A stretch of 8,507 nt of DNA from contig DGGQ01000048.1 of assembly GCA_002392275.1 (NCBI GenBank), positions 1-8,507 on the forward strand. Reading direction: 5' to 3'. Below, in pieces: positions 1 to 6,039 of the stretch. The DNA comes from Treponema sp. UBA3870 (lineage in GTDB: Bacteria; Spirochaetota; Spirochaetia; Treponematales; Treponemataceae). The translations under genes were made by a program, and so were the position numbers. Position 1 is the first letter of the stretch. Each line of letters opens with the position of its first letter. Under the pieces are notes generated by a model. It was not told the DNA's origin. It did not search any database and saw nothing but the letters and a program-made list of their open reading frames with translations.

Positions 1-565
1 CAAACTGAACCAGCTGCTCATCTGTACGGTGGTAGTAGCGTTCGCCTTTGTCGAGCTTTGCGATTTCTGCCATTTCTTCGGCGGTCAGTTCAAAGTCCAT
101 GATGTTCAGATTGTCTTTGATGTGGTCAAGGTTCTTGCTTCCCGGAATCACCACAAAGCCCATCTGAATGTGCCAGCGTAAAATCACCTGGGCGGGAGTT
201 TTGCCGTATTTTTTGCCAAGTTCAGCAAAGACAGGTTCCTGAATCAAAGACTTGTCGCCGTGTCCAAGAGGGTACCAGCTCATCAATTTGATACCGTACT
301 TGTCCAGAGTTACGCGCAAATCCTTCTGCGTAAAATATGGATGGGCTTCCACCTGAATGAATTGAGGAGCAACCACCCATTTTCCTTCAAGCTCTTCTAT
401 ATATTTGCCTTCAAAATTGGAAATGCCGATGGAGCGGGCTTTTCCATCGCGGAGAGCCTTTTCCAGCTGACGGTAACCTGCAAGCCAGTTTCCTACCGGC
501 TGATGGATATTTTTACTCAGCCACGCTTGGAATGGAATGAAATACATAGAGATGATTTTTATCAT
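1..565 (-). pseudogene. Aldo/keto reductase, N-terminally truncated remnant (runs off the left edge)
   Basis: The minus strand reads as the C-terminal part of an NADPH-dependent aldo/keto reductase (AKR5-like). Recognisable landmarks in order are HQPVGNW, SIGISNF, QVEAHPYF, SWYPLGHGDKSL, LRWHIQMGFVVIPGSKN (cofactor-binding region) and LDKGERYYHRT near the C-terminus. Homology starts near 508 at HQP, which holds the catalytic His. Upstream, the expected run of about 110 residues carrying the (beta/alpha)8 barrel start and the catalytic Asp, Tyr and Lys is absent. Instead about 90 unrelated bases lead straight to the stop codon of the response regulator at 602. I checked the other frames there and found stops and no family match. 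In-frame ATGs exist at 565 and 547, without convincing ribosome sites. The reading frame downstream is intact, so the loss looks like a deletion or rearrangement and probably recent. The stop codon lies outside the window. An active enzyme is unlikely. Confidence 0.75.
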
Positions 566-601
566 GCTTTCAGAACTTATGACTGGAAGAGTTGAATAAT
601 C

Positions 602-1279
602 TTATTTTGCCCTATACAGCACACTCGGTCTGCCACCGGTCTCATAGTTCATGTCCTGGACTATCGTTCCCTCTTTCACAAGATAGTTCATGTAGTTTCT
701 TGCAGTGACAATTGAAAGTCCCAGGCTTTCCGCAACCATATCCGCGGTGTGCCATTTGTTTGATTTTTTGAAATAGTCCAGAACAAGCGACAGTGTTTTT
801 GGCTGGATTCCCTTTGGACATTTTTTTTCTTCAACATTTTCCTGCGGACCGTTTGAAATTAGAGAGTCTATCCTGCTTTGGTCCAGAATCTGATTTTCCT
901 TGAGGACTTTGATTTTTGAAACAAATTTTTCAAGGGAAACTTCAAAGCGTTCATAGGCAAAGGGTTTTATAAGATAATCCAAAACCCCAAGATGCATTGT
1001 GCTTTCAATAGTCGCGGTGTCGTTTGCGGCTGTCACCATTATCACTTCGGAATCCACTTTCATTTCGCGGATTTTTTTTAGCGTCTCAATTCCATCCATC
1101 AACGGCATGAACACGTCGAGCAGAATCAAATCAACAGAATTGTTTTTCAAAAAATCAAGAGCCGCCTGACCATTTCTGCATGACAAAGCAACACAGAAAT
1201 TTGGATTTTTGGAAACATACTGTTCGTTAATCATTGCAACCATTGGGTCGTCTTCAACAATCAAAACTTTGTAAGCCAT
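602..1279 (-). CDS. CitB/DcuR-type response regulator
   Basis: This is a 225-residue two-component response regulator, the usual size for the CitB/DcuR/MalR family. The receiver domain covers about residues 3-120, with the acidic pair Asp10/Asp11, phosphoacceptor Asp55 in LLDVFMP, Thr83 and Lys105 in IKPF. A linker of about 35 residues leads to a C-terminal winged helix-turn-helix (about 160-223) ending in GGRPSVLYR, a typical ending of this family. The start is well supported: AGGTGG lies 4 bases before the ATG and overlaps the stop codon of the upstream kinase, so the two are probably translationally coupled. It is inferred to be phosphorylated by the adjacent kinase and to activate genes for uptake or use of a carboxylate or similar ligand. 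The exact ligand and targets cannot be read from the sequence. Confidence 0.93.
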   Translation of the reverse strand: MAYKVLIVEDDPMVAMINEQYVSKNPNFCVALSCRNGQAALDFLKNNSVDLILLDVFMPLMDGIETLKKIREMKVDSEVIMVTAANDTATIESTMHLGVLDYLIKPFAYERFEVSLEKFVSKIKVLKENQILDQSRIDSLISNGPQENVEEKKCPKGIQPKTLSLVLDYFKKSNKWHTADMVAESLGLSIVTARNYMNYLVKEGTIVQDMNYETGGRPSVLYRAK

Positions 1280-1283
1280 TCGT

Positions 1284-1289
1284 CCACCT
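1284..1289 (-). promoter_or_regulatory. Ribosome binding site of the response regulator, overlapping the kinase stop
   Basis: AGGTGG on the minus strand lies 4 bases before the ATG at 1279 and shares bases with the TAG stop of the kinase (1290-1288). The arrangement suggests coupled translation of kinase and regulator. Confidence 0.75.
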
Positions 1290-2544
1290 ACTTATTCTGC
1301 AATTTTACCATAAAACATGTTCCGTTTCCAATCTGTGACTCAAAAGAAATTGTGCCGCCCAGACTTTCAACCAGCTGCTTCGTGTGGTAAAGGCCAACGC
1401 CACGACCGGACCCTTTTGTGGAAAATCCGTTTTCAAAAATCTTTTTATGAAGGTCATCCGCAATTCCGGGTCCAGTGTCCTTTACAGTAATCAAAAGCTC
1501 GCCGGGTTTTGTGAACGCACCAAAAGTTAGTTCCTTTGTTTTGTCAAAAGACGTGTCCATATTCATTGCGTCCAGAGCGTTGTCAATCAGATTCCCGGTG
1601 ACAGTCACAAGAGCTTCGGAGGGAACTGCAATATCGGATGAATTAAAACACGTTTCTTCCTTCAAAATAAATTTCACATTACATTCGGATGCACGGGCAA
1701 TTTTTCCAACAAGCAGGGCCGCAAACGACGGATTGTCAATGGTCTTCATTATTTTGCTGATTGTCTCTCGCTGGATTATGGAAATGTTCTGGATATACGA
1801 AACCGCCTTGTCATATTCCTGAATCTGAATCAGGCCCAGAATCACATGGAGTTTGTTCGTAAAGTCGTGATTGTTTGCTCGCATGGAATCGACCAAAAAC
1901 TTTGTCCCCTCAAAATCCTCGGTGAACTCCAGAAAATCCTTTTTGATTTTTTTGAAAATGTATGTACAGACAGCAAGCTCCAGCAGAATCGCCACAACGA
2001 CCACAATCAAAAACAGGCTTATGATTCGCTCGGTGACATTTGCAATAGAAGATTTCAGACGGATTGTCATCAAAAAACCAAGGTACTCGCCGGAACCATC
2101 GTAGAGTGCGCAATAAGACCTGCGTTGCGGACCAGACGGACCAATGTCGTTTTCGGTATAAAAACCTTTTGCGTGCATGGAAAAATCCGGGTGGGTTCCA
2201 TCGTACTCCGTGTTTATGAGATTGTGGTTTGAATGGTAAATTCTCACATTGTTCTTATCAACAATCGACAGCACATCAACATCAGGGAGTTCCAGCACAA
2301 CCGCATCCATATAGGTGCATAAATCCTTGCGCGAAAAATCTTTTGTAAAACTATAGAGCCTCGAAATCAACCGTGAAGTGTCCTGGAGGATTTGGTCCAG
2401 CGCATTGTCGTTCGATTTTATGTTGATTATTGCACCACCGATTGTCAAAAGAACAGTCACCGTGATTATCAAAATCAGCTGCGTCCGTTTAATCTCTTTG
2501 CGGATTGAGTCAAGTTTTCCCCTGTTATTTTCTTTCGTTTCCAT
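1288..2544 (-). CDS. CitA/DcuS-type sensor histidine kinase lacking a cytoplasmic PAS domain
   Basis: This membrane sensor kinase has 418 residues from the ATG at 2544. Segments in order are a short basic cytoplasmic N-terminus, TM1 (about 22-41), an extracytoplasmic sCache/PDC-like domain (about 43-168), TM2 (about 174-197), a short linker, a SpoB-like helical phosphoacceptor region with RANNHDF (His226), and a HATPase domain. The ATPase shows the N-box NLIDNALDA (Asn322), DTGPGI (356-361) and the glycine-rich GSGRGVGL (378-385). The sensor domain has R-x-x-H (Arg101, His104) and GPQRRSY (Arg142), which line up with the carboxylate-binding Arg/His/Arg of DcuS and CitA; this alignment was made by eye. 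CitA and DcuS are about 530-550 residues and carry a PAS domain between TM2 and the His box. Here only about 25 residues lie there, so PAS is missing. A TTG two codons upstream (2550) is an alternative start, but the ATG fits the promoter better. No Shine-Dalgarno sequence is visible. Confidence 0.92.
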   Translation of the reverse strand: METKENNRGKLDSIRKEIKRTQLILIITVTVLLTIGGAIINIKSNDNALDQILQDTSRLISRLYSFTKDFSRKDLCTYMDAVVLELPDVDVLSIVDKNNVRIYHSNHNLINTEYDGTHPDFSMHAKGFYTENDIGPSGPQRRSYCALYDGSGEYLGFLMTIRLKSSIANVTERIISLFLIVVVVAILLELAVCTYIFKKIKKDFLEFTEDFEGTKFLVDSMRANNHDFTNKLHVILGLIQIQEYDKAVSYIQNISIIQRETISKIMKTIDNPSFAALLVGKIARASECNVKFILKEETCFNSSDIAVPSEALVTVTGNLIDNALDAMNMDTSFDKTKELTFGAFTKPGELLITVKDTGPGIADDLHKKIFENGFSTKGSGRGVGLYHTKQLVESLGGTISFESQIGNGTCFMVKLQNK

Positions 2545-2551
2545 AATCAAT

Positions 2552-2560
2552 ATTATACCA
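2552..2560 (-). promoter_or_regulatory. Extended -10 promoter of the kinase/regulator operon, predicting a leaderless mRNA
   Basis: The minus strand has a perfect extended -10, TGGTATAAT (2560 to 2552). There is no good -35: the best placed hexamer, TTTTAT at 2580-2575, is poor, which is usual for extended -10 promoters. The start point would fall around 2545, on or next to the ATG at 2544. Together with the missing Shine-Dalgarno sequence this predicts a leaderless transcript. Confidence 0.6.
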
Positions 2561-2649
2561 CACTGCGCGTCAGTATAAAAGCCATCACATTCCCGTTATG
2601 CCCCATTCCTACATACTCAGTGTTTTCTTAGACTTTTGTAAGTAAAAAA

Positions 2650-2703
2650 AATTTATTGGGAGAATTTATTTTTTAATCTTTCAAAAAATTGTTTATTTTT
2701 TTT
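2650..2703. promoter_or_regulatory. AT-rich tract with repeated TTTATT, possible operator region
   Basis: In the divergent region between the kinase operon and the plus-strand membrane gene, AATTTATT occurs at 2650-2657 and again at 2663-2670, a 13-base period. TTTATT recurs at 2692-2697 as part of a longer T-rich run. CitB/DcuR-type regulators bind AT-rich direct repeats, so this could be the binding region of the neighbouring regulator. Low sequence complexity makes chance repeats quite possible, so this is tentative. Confidence 0.25.
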
Positions 2704-2716
2704 GACGCGCTATTAT
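2689..2716 (+). promoter_or_regulatory. Weak candidate promoter for the membrane/SGNH gene
   Basis: TATTAT (2711-2716) matches five of six -10 bases. A poor -35, TTGTTT (2689-2694), lies 16 bases upstream. This would give a leader of about 45 bases before the ATG at 2768. A good -35-like TTGACG (2702-2707) has no -10 partner at the right distance. The weak match would suit a promoter that needs an activator. Confidence 0.3.
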
Positions 2717-2756
2717 AGAGCCATAAACGAAATACAAAAGTTTCGACGATTTTACG

Positions 2757-2761
2757 AGGAG
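2757..2761 (+). promoter_or_regulatory. Ribosome binding site deciding the start at 2768
   Basis: AGGAG lies 6 bases before the ATG at 2768. This favours 2768 over the in-frame TTG at 2702, whose extra 22 residues are charged, match no family, and would precede the first membrane helix. Confidence 0.85.
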
Positions 2762-2767
2762 TTAAAA

Positions 2768-3730
2768 ATGGAAGTCGCACATCTTTTTGAAGCAGTAATG
2801 TTGATTTGTTTTGGTTTTTCTTGGCCACTGAATGTCATAAAGGCATACAGAGCCGGAACCGCAAAAGGAACAAGTCTACCCTTCATTATTCTGATTATCA
2901 CCGGATATATCGCAGGAATCACCGCAAAGTTTATCAACAAACAATACAATTATGTTCTTGCTGTCTACTTTCTGAACCTTGCAATTGTTATGACGAATAT
3001 TTTTGTCTACATCAGAAATAAGCGCCTGGACAAAAAAGCAGGCGCAAAGGAAGTGGTTAAAAATATAAAAATTGAAAATGCTGTAGAAGTAAAGGAGGAC
3101 AATATGACTAACTACACCAACTCTCTGGACGAAATCATCAACAGGAAAAACACATCTGTTGAAATGAAAAACTCGGTTATTCTTTTCGGTGGCTCTCTGG
3201 ACAAAAAGATTCCGGTCGCAGAACTTGCAAAGTCTTTTGACTTCAACTTTGACATCTACAACAAAAGCGAAGATAGACTTTCAATTGCTGATTCAGAGAA
3301 ATATTTCCAGAACAAGATTGCAGCTCTTCAGCCGGAGGGTATGCTGATTCACATTGGCGACATGGACTACACACTTTTCAAGAACGACCCCGCAGCTTTT
3401 GATAGAAACTATCTGAACCTTCTCGCTGGAGTTAAGGCAGTAAACAAGAAATGCAGAATCGCTCTGGTTTCTGTCGCAAATCCAAACGCAAGCAAGACGC
3501 TCGCAATGATGAACGCACACATAAAAGCAATTGCAGAATCAGAAAACGCAGCGTACATAAATCTGGAGAACGCAAAACTCTGGAATCCGGAGGCAACAAA
3601 AGCAGCTTCGGAATTCGCCTACAGCATGGGACTTAAAATCAGGAAGCCTTTGCGCGATGTAGCCGAAATCCTTTACAGCTATGCCTTCCGTAACTTTGAC
3701 ACCAAGCCAGTTGACATATTGGCAGGTTAA
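2768..3730 (+). CDS. SemiSWEET/PQ-loop-like membrane domain fused to an SGNH-hydrolase-like domain
   Basis: This 320-residue protein has two parts. Residues about 5-82 form three membrane helices (about 5-24, 37-56, 62-82) with SWPLNVIKAYRAGTAKG after the first, resembling the PQ-loop region of three-helix SemiSWEET-like proteins. In known SemiSWEETs such proteins dimerise and carry sugars; the substrate here is unknown. A charged linker (83-112) follows. Residues about 135-309 resemble an SGNH/GDSL fold: VILFGGSLD at the first strand (Ser143 in the nucleophile place, GGS rather than GDS), LIHIGDMDY (194-201) where families have GxND, CRIALVSVANP, and a C-terminal LWNPEATKAASEFAYSMG block. 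I see no DxxH, so hydrolase activity is doubtful. Similar C-terminal domains occur, as I recall, as stand-alone proteins in Clostridia. A strong internal ribosome site precedes in-frame Met113, so a separate 208-residue SGNH protein may also be made. Transcription ends at the hairpin at 3758-3798. Confidence 0.8.
   Translation: MEVAHLFEAVMLICFGFSWPLNVIKAYRAGTAKGTSLPFIILIITGYIAGITAKFINKQYNYVLAVYFLNLAIVMTNIFVYIRNKRLDKKAGAKEVVKNIKIENAVEVKEDNMTNYTNSLDEIINRKNTSVEMKNSVILFGGSLDKKIPVAELAKSFDFNFDIYNKSEDRLSIADSEKYFQNKIAALQPEGMLIHIGDMDYTLFKNDPAAFDRNYLNLLAGVKAVNKKCRIALVSVANPNASKTLAMMNAHIKAIAESENAAYINLENAKLWNPEATKAASEFAYSMGLKIRKPLRDVAEILYSYAFRNFDTKPVDILAG
3092..3106 (+). promoter_or_regulatory. Internal Shine-Dalgarno and in-frame ATG for the SGNH domain alone
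   Basis: AAGGAGG (3092-3098) lies 5 bases before ATG (3104-3106), a near-perfect initiation signal inside the open reading frame. The ATG is in frame as codon 113, exactly between the membrane and SGNH domains. In the +1 frame, TAG (3084) and TAA (3090) lie just before it, and the TAA overlaps the Shine-Dalgarno as in ordinary stop/start junctions. Confidence 0.75.
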
Positions 3731-3757
3731 AATCTTATAGCAAGATTCCCCACCTTT

Positions 3758-3798
3758 GCGACGGAAGAAAAACAGGATTCTTCCGCCGCTTTTTTTTT
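3758..3798 (+). terminator. Intrinsic terminator after the membrane/SGNH gene
   Basis: A 12-pair stem with one mismatch (arms 3758-3769 and 3778-3789, GCGACGGAAGAA against TTCTTCCGCCGC) encloses an 8-base loop and is followed by nine T (3790-3798). A small separate inverted repeat (AATCTT/AAGATT, 3731-3747) sits right after the stop codon. Confidence 0.9.
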
Positions 3799-3805
3799 AT
3801 ACCAA

Positions 3806-3834
3806 ATGACAATATTTTTAATTTTTAATATAAT
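3806..3834 (+). promoter_or_regulatory. Sigma70-type promoter of pbpC
   Basis: ATGACA (3806-3811, five of six) and perfect TATAAT (3829-3834) are separated by exactly 17 AT-rich bases. The start point should be near 3841, only about 9 bases before the ATG at 3850. That leaves room for at most a weak ribosome site (GGTAG at 3841). Confidence 0.75.
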
Positions 3835-3849
3835 TATCGCGGTAGTAAA

Positions 3850-6030
3850 ATGAAGAAAACTGGCGATACAAAAAAAAAGTTCCACATTCCGCTTCCCATA
3901 AAAATTGTTTTGGGAATCCTTTTGTTTTTTATTCTGGCACATTTTGCTTTAAAACTTGTTCCGGTCGAAGGTCTTGATGAGTTTTTAAATCAACAGTACA
4001 GCACACGTTTTTATGACTGCAACGGAAAACTATTGCACATTCTGCCGCTGAAAGATGGACTCCGAAAAGAATTTTATCCACTAAAAGATTTCCCAAAAGA
4101 GCTTGTGCAAAATTTTATTGAAGAAGAGGATTCCGCATTCTATCATCATCCTGGAGTAAATCCAGTTGCAATAATCAGAGCGGCAAAGCAAAACAAAGAG
4201 GAGGGACGGGTTGTAAGTGGTGCATCGACAATCACCATGCAGCTTGTCCGATTGATTCAGCCTCGAAAGGAATCTGTTTCGGTCAAAATGAAAATCAAGG
4301 AAGTGTTTTTGGCTCTGGTTCTTGAAGCAAAATTTTCAAAGGACAAAATCCTGGAGCTTTATCTTAACAACATTCCGTTTGGAAATCTTGCGGATGGCGT
4401 TGGTTCTGCGGCACGGACATTTTATTGCTGTGAACCAAAAGATTTGACCGAAGAGCAAATGAAGACCCTTGCAAAAATTCCGCGCTACCCTTCAAAATAT
4501 GCACCCGAAAAATCTTTTGAATACCCATCGCTCTGTCCCCATTTTATCAATTATGTTAAAAAACAGTACGCACAAAAAAAAGAGACCATCCCCAGTGACT
4601 TGAGTCTTTCAATCGACAGCGACTTGAATGAGTCAATCGAAAAACAAATGCAAAGCAAGTTGTCCGAATACGCAAAGGCACGAATCCACAATGGAGCTTT
4701 GCTTGCAATCAATAACCGCACGGGGGAAATCATTGCCTGGGTTGGAAACGCATCTTTTTTGGATGACGAACATGCTGGACAGATTGATGGAGTTTTAACG
4801 CAAAGGCAGCCCGGTAGCTCAATGAAACCATTTTTATATGCGCACGCCCTTGAATCTGGATTTGAGCCATGCATGGTTTTGCCGGATGTGCAGCAGGATT
4901 TTGGGACCAACGGTGTCTATGTTCCCTTCAATTTTAACAACATGTTCAACGGTCCGGTCCGAATGAGAGTTGCGTTGGCATCCAGTCTGAATGTTCCGGC
5001 TGTCTATGTTTTACAAAAAGTTGGAATCGACTCGTACATGAACCGTCTTTATCAACTTGGCTACGATTCTTTGATTGGGACCAGAAGCGGTACGGGTCTT
5101 TCGCTTGCCCTTGGTGCGTCCGAAGTCAGCCTTTACGAAATGGTCCATGCGTTTTCCGTTTTCCCGAACGACGGGCAGATTTTGAAGAACCTTAGTTTTA
5201 AAAAGGCAAATAAAAATCAAAAGGTAGATTTTACAAAAGTCTACAACAAGGACACGGCTCGGATAATATGCGATTTTTTAAGCGACAAAAATGCACGCTC
5301 GCTTGGTTTTGGAGAGGCACGGGTTTTTGACACAAACTATCCGTCGATTTTTAAAACAGGGACCGCAAATCAGTTTCAGAACATCATCGCACTTGGCGCG
5401 ACCACAGAAATTACTGTGGGTGTCTGGATGGGAAACTATGAGGGTGACACTGTTATCAATTTGACTGGAAGCTCCATTCCGGCATTGCTTGTGCGCGAGT
5501 TTTTGGACCGCCTTACAAAGACTTATGGCTACAGCGATTTTCCTCAGCCAGAGCTTTTTGAAAAACAGGAAATCTGTACCCTTTCTGGAATGCGGGCCAG
5601 CGAAATATGTCCATCGAAGACTATGGAATATGTTTTAAAATCAAAAGTCTCTTCATCAACGCAAACATGCAATTGGCACTATCTAAAAAATGGAAAAATA
5701 CAGATTCAGTATCCAAGCGAATATCAGCACTGGGCAAAGAGCAACAACATGGCGGGGACAATCAGCGAATCAAAGGGAAATCTGTCAATAAAATTTCCAC
5801 GCAACGGTGCGGCGTTTCTTTTTGATCCATCTGTTCCGGCAACATTTCAAAAACTCCATGTCATTGGAGCGGGAGAACAGTCTCAATCTGTCACCCTTTT
5901 TCTGGATGGTCAAAACATGGGTACAGTTCGGGGACTTTTGGAATGGGACATACCGTTGACAAGGGGACACCACACTTTGGTTATGGAAAGCGATGGACAA
6001 AGGGCGTTTTCTGAATACACTGTGGAATAG
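3850..6030 (+). CDS. pbpC: Penicillin-binding protein 1C, bifunctional peptidoglycan glycosyltransferase/transpeptidase
   Basis: This class A penicillin-binding protein (726 residues, within the normal range for PBP1C) is anchored by an N-terminal helix (about 15-37) with the rest in the periplasm. The glycosyltransferase 51 domain (about 50-240) has the EDSAFYHHPG motif with catalytic Glu93, GASTITMQLVR (124-134) and ELYLNNIPFG (169-178). It polymerises lipid II. The transpeptidase domain (about 275-555) has all three active-site motifs: SSMK with Ser323 and Lys326, SLN (379-381) and KTG (502-504). CTLSG...CP (576-588) and a C-terminal beta domain (about 640-726) of the BiPBP_C type are typical of PBP1C. 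It has its own promoter and is cut off upstream by a terminator, so it appears monocistronic. The usual PBP1C partner, the alpha-2-macroglobulin-like YfhM, is on neither side. The start codon is the first in-frame ATG after the promoter. Codons 7-10 contain an A9 run. Confidence 0.95.
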   Translation: MKKTGDTKKKFHIPLPIKIVLGILLFFILAHFALKLVPVEGLDEFLNQQYSTRFYDCNGKLLHILPLKDGLRKEFYPLKDFPKELVQNFIEEEDSAFYHHPGVNPVAIIRAAKQNKEEGRVVSGASTITMQLVRLIQPRKESVSVKMKIKEVFLALVLEAKFSKDKILELYLNNIPFGNLADGVGSAARTFYCCEPKDLTEEQMKTLAKIPRYPSKYAPEKSFEYPSLCPHFINYVKKQYAQKKETIPSDLSLSIDSDLNESIEKQMQSKLSEYAKARIHNGALLAINNRTGEIIAWVGNASFLDDEHAGQIDGVLTQRQPGSSMKPFLYAHALESGFEPCMVLPDVQQDFGTNGVYVPFNFNNMFNGPVRMRVALASSLNVPAVYVLQKVGIDSYMNRLYQLGYDSLIGTRSGTGLSLALGASEVSLYEMVHAFSVFPNDGQILKNLSFKKANKNQKVDFTKVYNKDTARIICDFLSDKNARSLGFGEARVFDTNYPSIFKTGTANQFQNIIALGATTEITVGVWMGNYEGDTVINLTGSSIPALLVREFLDRLTKTYGYSDFPQPELFEKQEICTLSGMRASEICPSKTMEYVLKSKVSSSTQTCNWHYLKNGKIQIQYPSEYQHWAKSNNMAGTISESKGNLSIKFPRNGAAFLFDPSVPATFQKLHVIGAGEQSQSVTLFLDGQNMGTVRGLLEWDIPLTRGHHTLVMESDGQRAFSEYTVE

Positions 6031-6039
6031 ACTTTTTTC

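Noticed and set aside
552..565. Inverted repeat ATGAT/ATCAT as a terminator for the two-component operon
   Set aside because: The stem has only 5 AT-rich pairs and no T run follows on the minus strand.
260..595. Plus-strand open frame of 111 codons
   Set aside because: It lies opposite the aldo/keto reductase remnant, which has clear family motifs on the minus strand. The plus frame has no ribosome site or recognisable motif.
1846..2232. Plus-strand frames opposite the sensor kinase
   Set aside because: They overlap the transmembrane and sensor part of a well-supported kinase, and their translations look like shadow sequence rich in Cys, Arg and His.
2702..2767. TTG start adding 22 residues to the membrane/SGNH protein
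   Set aside because: There is no ribosome site before 2702, whereas AGGAG precedes the ATG at 2768 at ideal spacing. The extra residues are charged and precede a natural membrane N-terminus.
3870..3878. A9 tract in codons 7-10 of pbpC as a phase-variation switch
   Set aside because: A8-A9 runs also occur in the response regulator and Rsm22 genes here, as expected from lysine-rich AT-rich coding. Nothing singles this one out.
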